From Spartobacteria bacterium (lineage in GTDB: Bacteria > Verrucomicrobiota > Verrucomicrobiia > Chthoniobacterales > UBA10450): 64,000 nt of DNA. The notes below the pieces were generated by a model. That model ran no database searches, was not told the origin of the DNA, and saw only the letters and a list, made by a program, of their open reading frames with translations. Numbering within the stretch: the first letter of the stretch is position 1; each line of letters begins with the position of its first letter. Location of the stretch: positions 1 to 64,000 of the forward strand of contig PNAA01000024.1 of the NCBI GenBank assembly GCA_003169975.1. Reading direction: 5' to 3'. Shown here one piece after another: positions 62,616 to 64,000 of the stretch. Position numbers and translations under genes: made by a program.

Positions 62616-62897
62616 TCAGGCGCCAGCGTCCCTCTTGTCGCGTTCCATCTCGCGCTCGATCATTTTCTCCTTCTGTGTGCCGAGCCATCTCGGCGAGAAG
62701 ACGCTCAAACCATGCGCGACCACGCCGATGCCCCAGCCGAACATCGGCCATTTTACCCACAGGTAGCCCGGCGATTCCGACAGGTTGATGAAGAGAAGAA
62801 CCAGGTTGACCAAAACGTAAATCATGGCGTGGCGATAAAATCCAAGCCTCTCTTCGACCCGCGCTTTGGCCCGGTTGTACAAAGCGTTGTCGTCCAT
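62616..62897 (-). CDS. 2TM-domain membrane protein
   Basis: A 93-residue protein of the 2TM family (PF13239-like): a basic amphipathic start (AKARVEERLGFYRHAMIYVL), two membrane helices (VNLVLLFINLSES; FGWGIGVVAHGLSVF) and a charged tail (KEKMIEREMERDKRDA). Histidine kinase domains sometimes carry this module, but here it stands alone. The gene lies between two 36-bp direct repeats. Confidence 0.75.
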   Translation of the reverse strand: MDDNALYNRAKARVEERLGFYRHAMIYVLVNLVLLFINLSESPGYLWVKWPMFGWGIGVVAHGLSVFSPRWLGTQKEKMIEREMERDKRDAGA

Positions 62898-62956
62898 CCA
62901 CGCAGCATAATGACTTCGAACAGCTCCGGGCGAGCAATTTTTTTGGGGGCGAGGGC

Positions 62957-62992
62957 GGCCGCCTCCATTGAACTTACGGCGTGCCAAGGAGG
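62957..62992 (+). repeat. Direct repeat flanking the 2TM gene, right copy
   Basis: GGCCGCCTCCATTGAACTTA, CGGCGTGCCAAGGAGG; see left copy at 62,559. Confidence 0.7.
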
Positions 62993-63012
62993 GCAGAGGA
63001 CATTGTCCCAGC

Positions 63013-63417
63013 TCAGCGCGCGATCGTGAGCTTGCGAAATTCGATCGCGGTCCGGTAGGCGTCGGCCTCGCCGTCGCCGATCCAGGAGAATACGGCGCAA
63101 CGCTGCCGGCCTTTCTCACGGAAGGTGACCTGATAGAATTTCCTCTTGCCATAACGGAAGACGCCGACGACGGGCTTGCTGAGATCAAGTGCGCGCAGCA
63201 TCCGGCGCGGGATTTTATTGAGACGTTTGTCGGGCATCTGGCGCAGGAGCTGGTCGCGGTAACGCACCGCCGCGCGATAGCTTTTCTCGGAGTGACCGGC
63301 GAAATGTTTGCTCACTTCGATTTTGGCGCGCACGATCGAGACCTGGTATCCGCTAGGCAGCACACGGATGTTCTTGAAGTTCGTCATGGCGCGGGACTGT
63401 TTCCTGGAAGCTTTCAT
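63013..63417 (-). CDS. AP2-like domain protein, copy 2
   Basis: A 134-residue protein, intact paralogue of 61,161-61,577. FKNIRVLPSGYQVSIVRAKI, FAGHSEKSYRAAVRYRDQLL, NKIPRRMLRALDLSKPVVGV, FYQVTFREKGRQRCAVFSWI, ADAYRTAIEFRKL. The N-terminal part fits an AP2-type three-strand DNA-binding domain. Function unknown; such proteins in bacteria are linked to mobile DNA or to regulation. Confidence 0.6.
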   Translation of the reverse strand: MKASRKQSRAMTNFKNIRVLPSGYQVSIVRAKIEVSKHFAGHSEKSYRAAVRYRDQLLRQMPDKRLNKIPRRMLRALDLSKPVVGVFRYGKRKFYQVTFREKGRQRCAVFSWIGDGEADAYRTAIEFRKLTIAR

Positions 63418-63681
63418 CTTGCGGGTCGGCGGTAAGGTTAAGACAGGATTCGAAAGTGGAAAGCCGGGATCTCCCGGCGCAGGCGCAGGATCTATCGGGA
63501 GGACACCCGAATATCCGGGCCAGAGTGATGTGGCGGCAAAAGTCGCGTAGCTTGATTTTTAAGGGTCCAAATCTCTGTCAAAAATCGCTCGGGGGGACAG
63601 GTGTTTCCGGCATTTCCGTTGTGGTCTACGCGAGGCTGGTCTGAACAAGGCCGCGAGCGGCTGCAAAGGCCCGACAGGGGA
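63418..63681. other. Spacer, no gene recognised
   Basis: No feature supported between the AP2-like gene and the end of the partial S74-type gene. Confidence 0.35.
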
Positions 63682-64000
63682 TCAGTTCTTAGCCACCACG
63701 CGCGGAGTAAGGGATTGTGTGTTGAGTTGATCGCTCACGTTCTGGATTTGCGCTGCCTGTGCCTTGAGGGTTGCAGTGAGGGCCTTAATGTCCTGTTGCT
63801 GCTGCGTCACCGTAGACTTTAGCTCGACGATGGTCGCTTCCTGTTCCTGCCCCTTCCGCCCTTGTTCTTCCACCATGCGATGTTCCTTAAGAAACTCGTT
63901 GAGCAACATCGCGTTCACCGCTTCATAGCGCACGGTATAGGGCTTGCCCTGGTCGTCGCGCGCCACCAGATCGGGGTTCACCTTTTCCACCTGCTCAGCC
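63682..64000 (-). CDS. C-terminal end of an S74 (endosialidase-type chaperone) tail-fibre-like protein, partial
   Basis: The frame is open to the window edge; its 5' part lies beyond. It reads AEQVEKVNPDLVARDDQGKP, YTVRYEAVNAMLLNEFLKEH, then a coiled coil (IVELKSTVTQQQQDIKALTA). This matches the peptidase S74 intramolecular chaperone that ends phage tail spikes and many large bacterial surface proteins. The chaperone trimerises and then cuts itself off. Confidence 0.8.
   Translation of the reverse strand, partial: AEQVEKVNPDLVARDDQGKPYTVRYEAVNAMLLNEFLKEHRMVEEQGRKGQEQEATIVELKSTVTQQQQDIKALTATLKAQAAQIQNVSDQLNTQSLTPRVVAKN

Noticed and set aside
63682-64000. Prophage suspected from the S74 chaperone domain
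   Set aside because: S74 domains also end bacterial surface proteins, and no capsid, portal, terminase or integrase gene is present in the window.

Overview
This is about 64 kb of a GC-rich bacterial chromosome. The gene set best fits the Verrucomicrobia, probably the Spartobacteria/Chthoniobacterales side: an archaeal-type prolyl-tRNA synthetase, secreted kelch, glucose/sorbosone-dehydrogenase and extracellular-repeat proteins with characteristic C-terminal repeats, small AP2-like proteins, and many short palindromic REP-like elements between genes. This is inference from recognised families, not a database match. No rRNA, tRNA or CRISPR array was found.

Layout. 0.5-3.7 kb: a secreted kelch protein and a secreted glycosidase-like protein. 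2.2-7.4 kb: a decayed zone with fossils of REP-associated tyrosine transposases (RAYT), three copies of a matching repeat, and a fossil of a type I restriction gene (hsdR). 7.6-11.9 kb: a polytopic membrane protein and a membrane protein with a spermidine-synthase-like domain. 12.4-43 kb is mostly ordinary chromosome: a cupredoxin-sugar dehydrogenase fusion, a tight cupredoxin/histidine kinase/porin operon, proS, rplM-rpsI with a clear promoter, a TPR protein, an aminotransferase, an EamA transporter, RNase P RNA (rnpB, absent from an ORF view), an octaheme cytochrome, a Dcp-type peptidase, a YifB/ComM ATPase, a PAS hybrid histidine kinase, a guaD/aminotransferase pair beside a broken NCS1 transporter, and an AtoE-type fatty-acid transporter. 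43-64 kb is an accessory region: HAF-repeat and other secreted proteins, toxin-antitoxin pairs, type I restriction-modification debris, and a possible immune module made of a lipase-like alpha/beta hydrolase convergent with a metallophosphoesterase-STAND-TPR gene.

The strongest unexplained signal is the octamer CCTAACGA (or its complement). I count 30 exact copies, or 33 of the 7-mer CCTAACG, between 11,981 and 40,191, and almost none elsewhere. It sits in every reading frame, imposes the rare leucine codons TTA and CTA, and favours the + strand 24:9. It looks like a DNA-level signal (uptake, recombination, segregation or modification) maintained in the core chromosome. A second layer is formed by several families of roughly 35-110 bp mini-elements (called X, Y, W and Z here). 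They lie only outside that core and have inserted into the restriction-modification genes.

Several genes carry frameshifts or stops (NCS1 transporter, CAP protein, an outer-membrane protein, the metallophosphoesterase-STAND gene). Some may be assembly errors rather than true decay. All counts were made by eye and should be repeated by computer.
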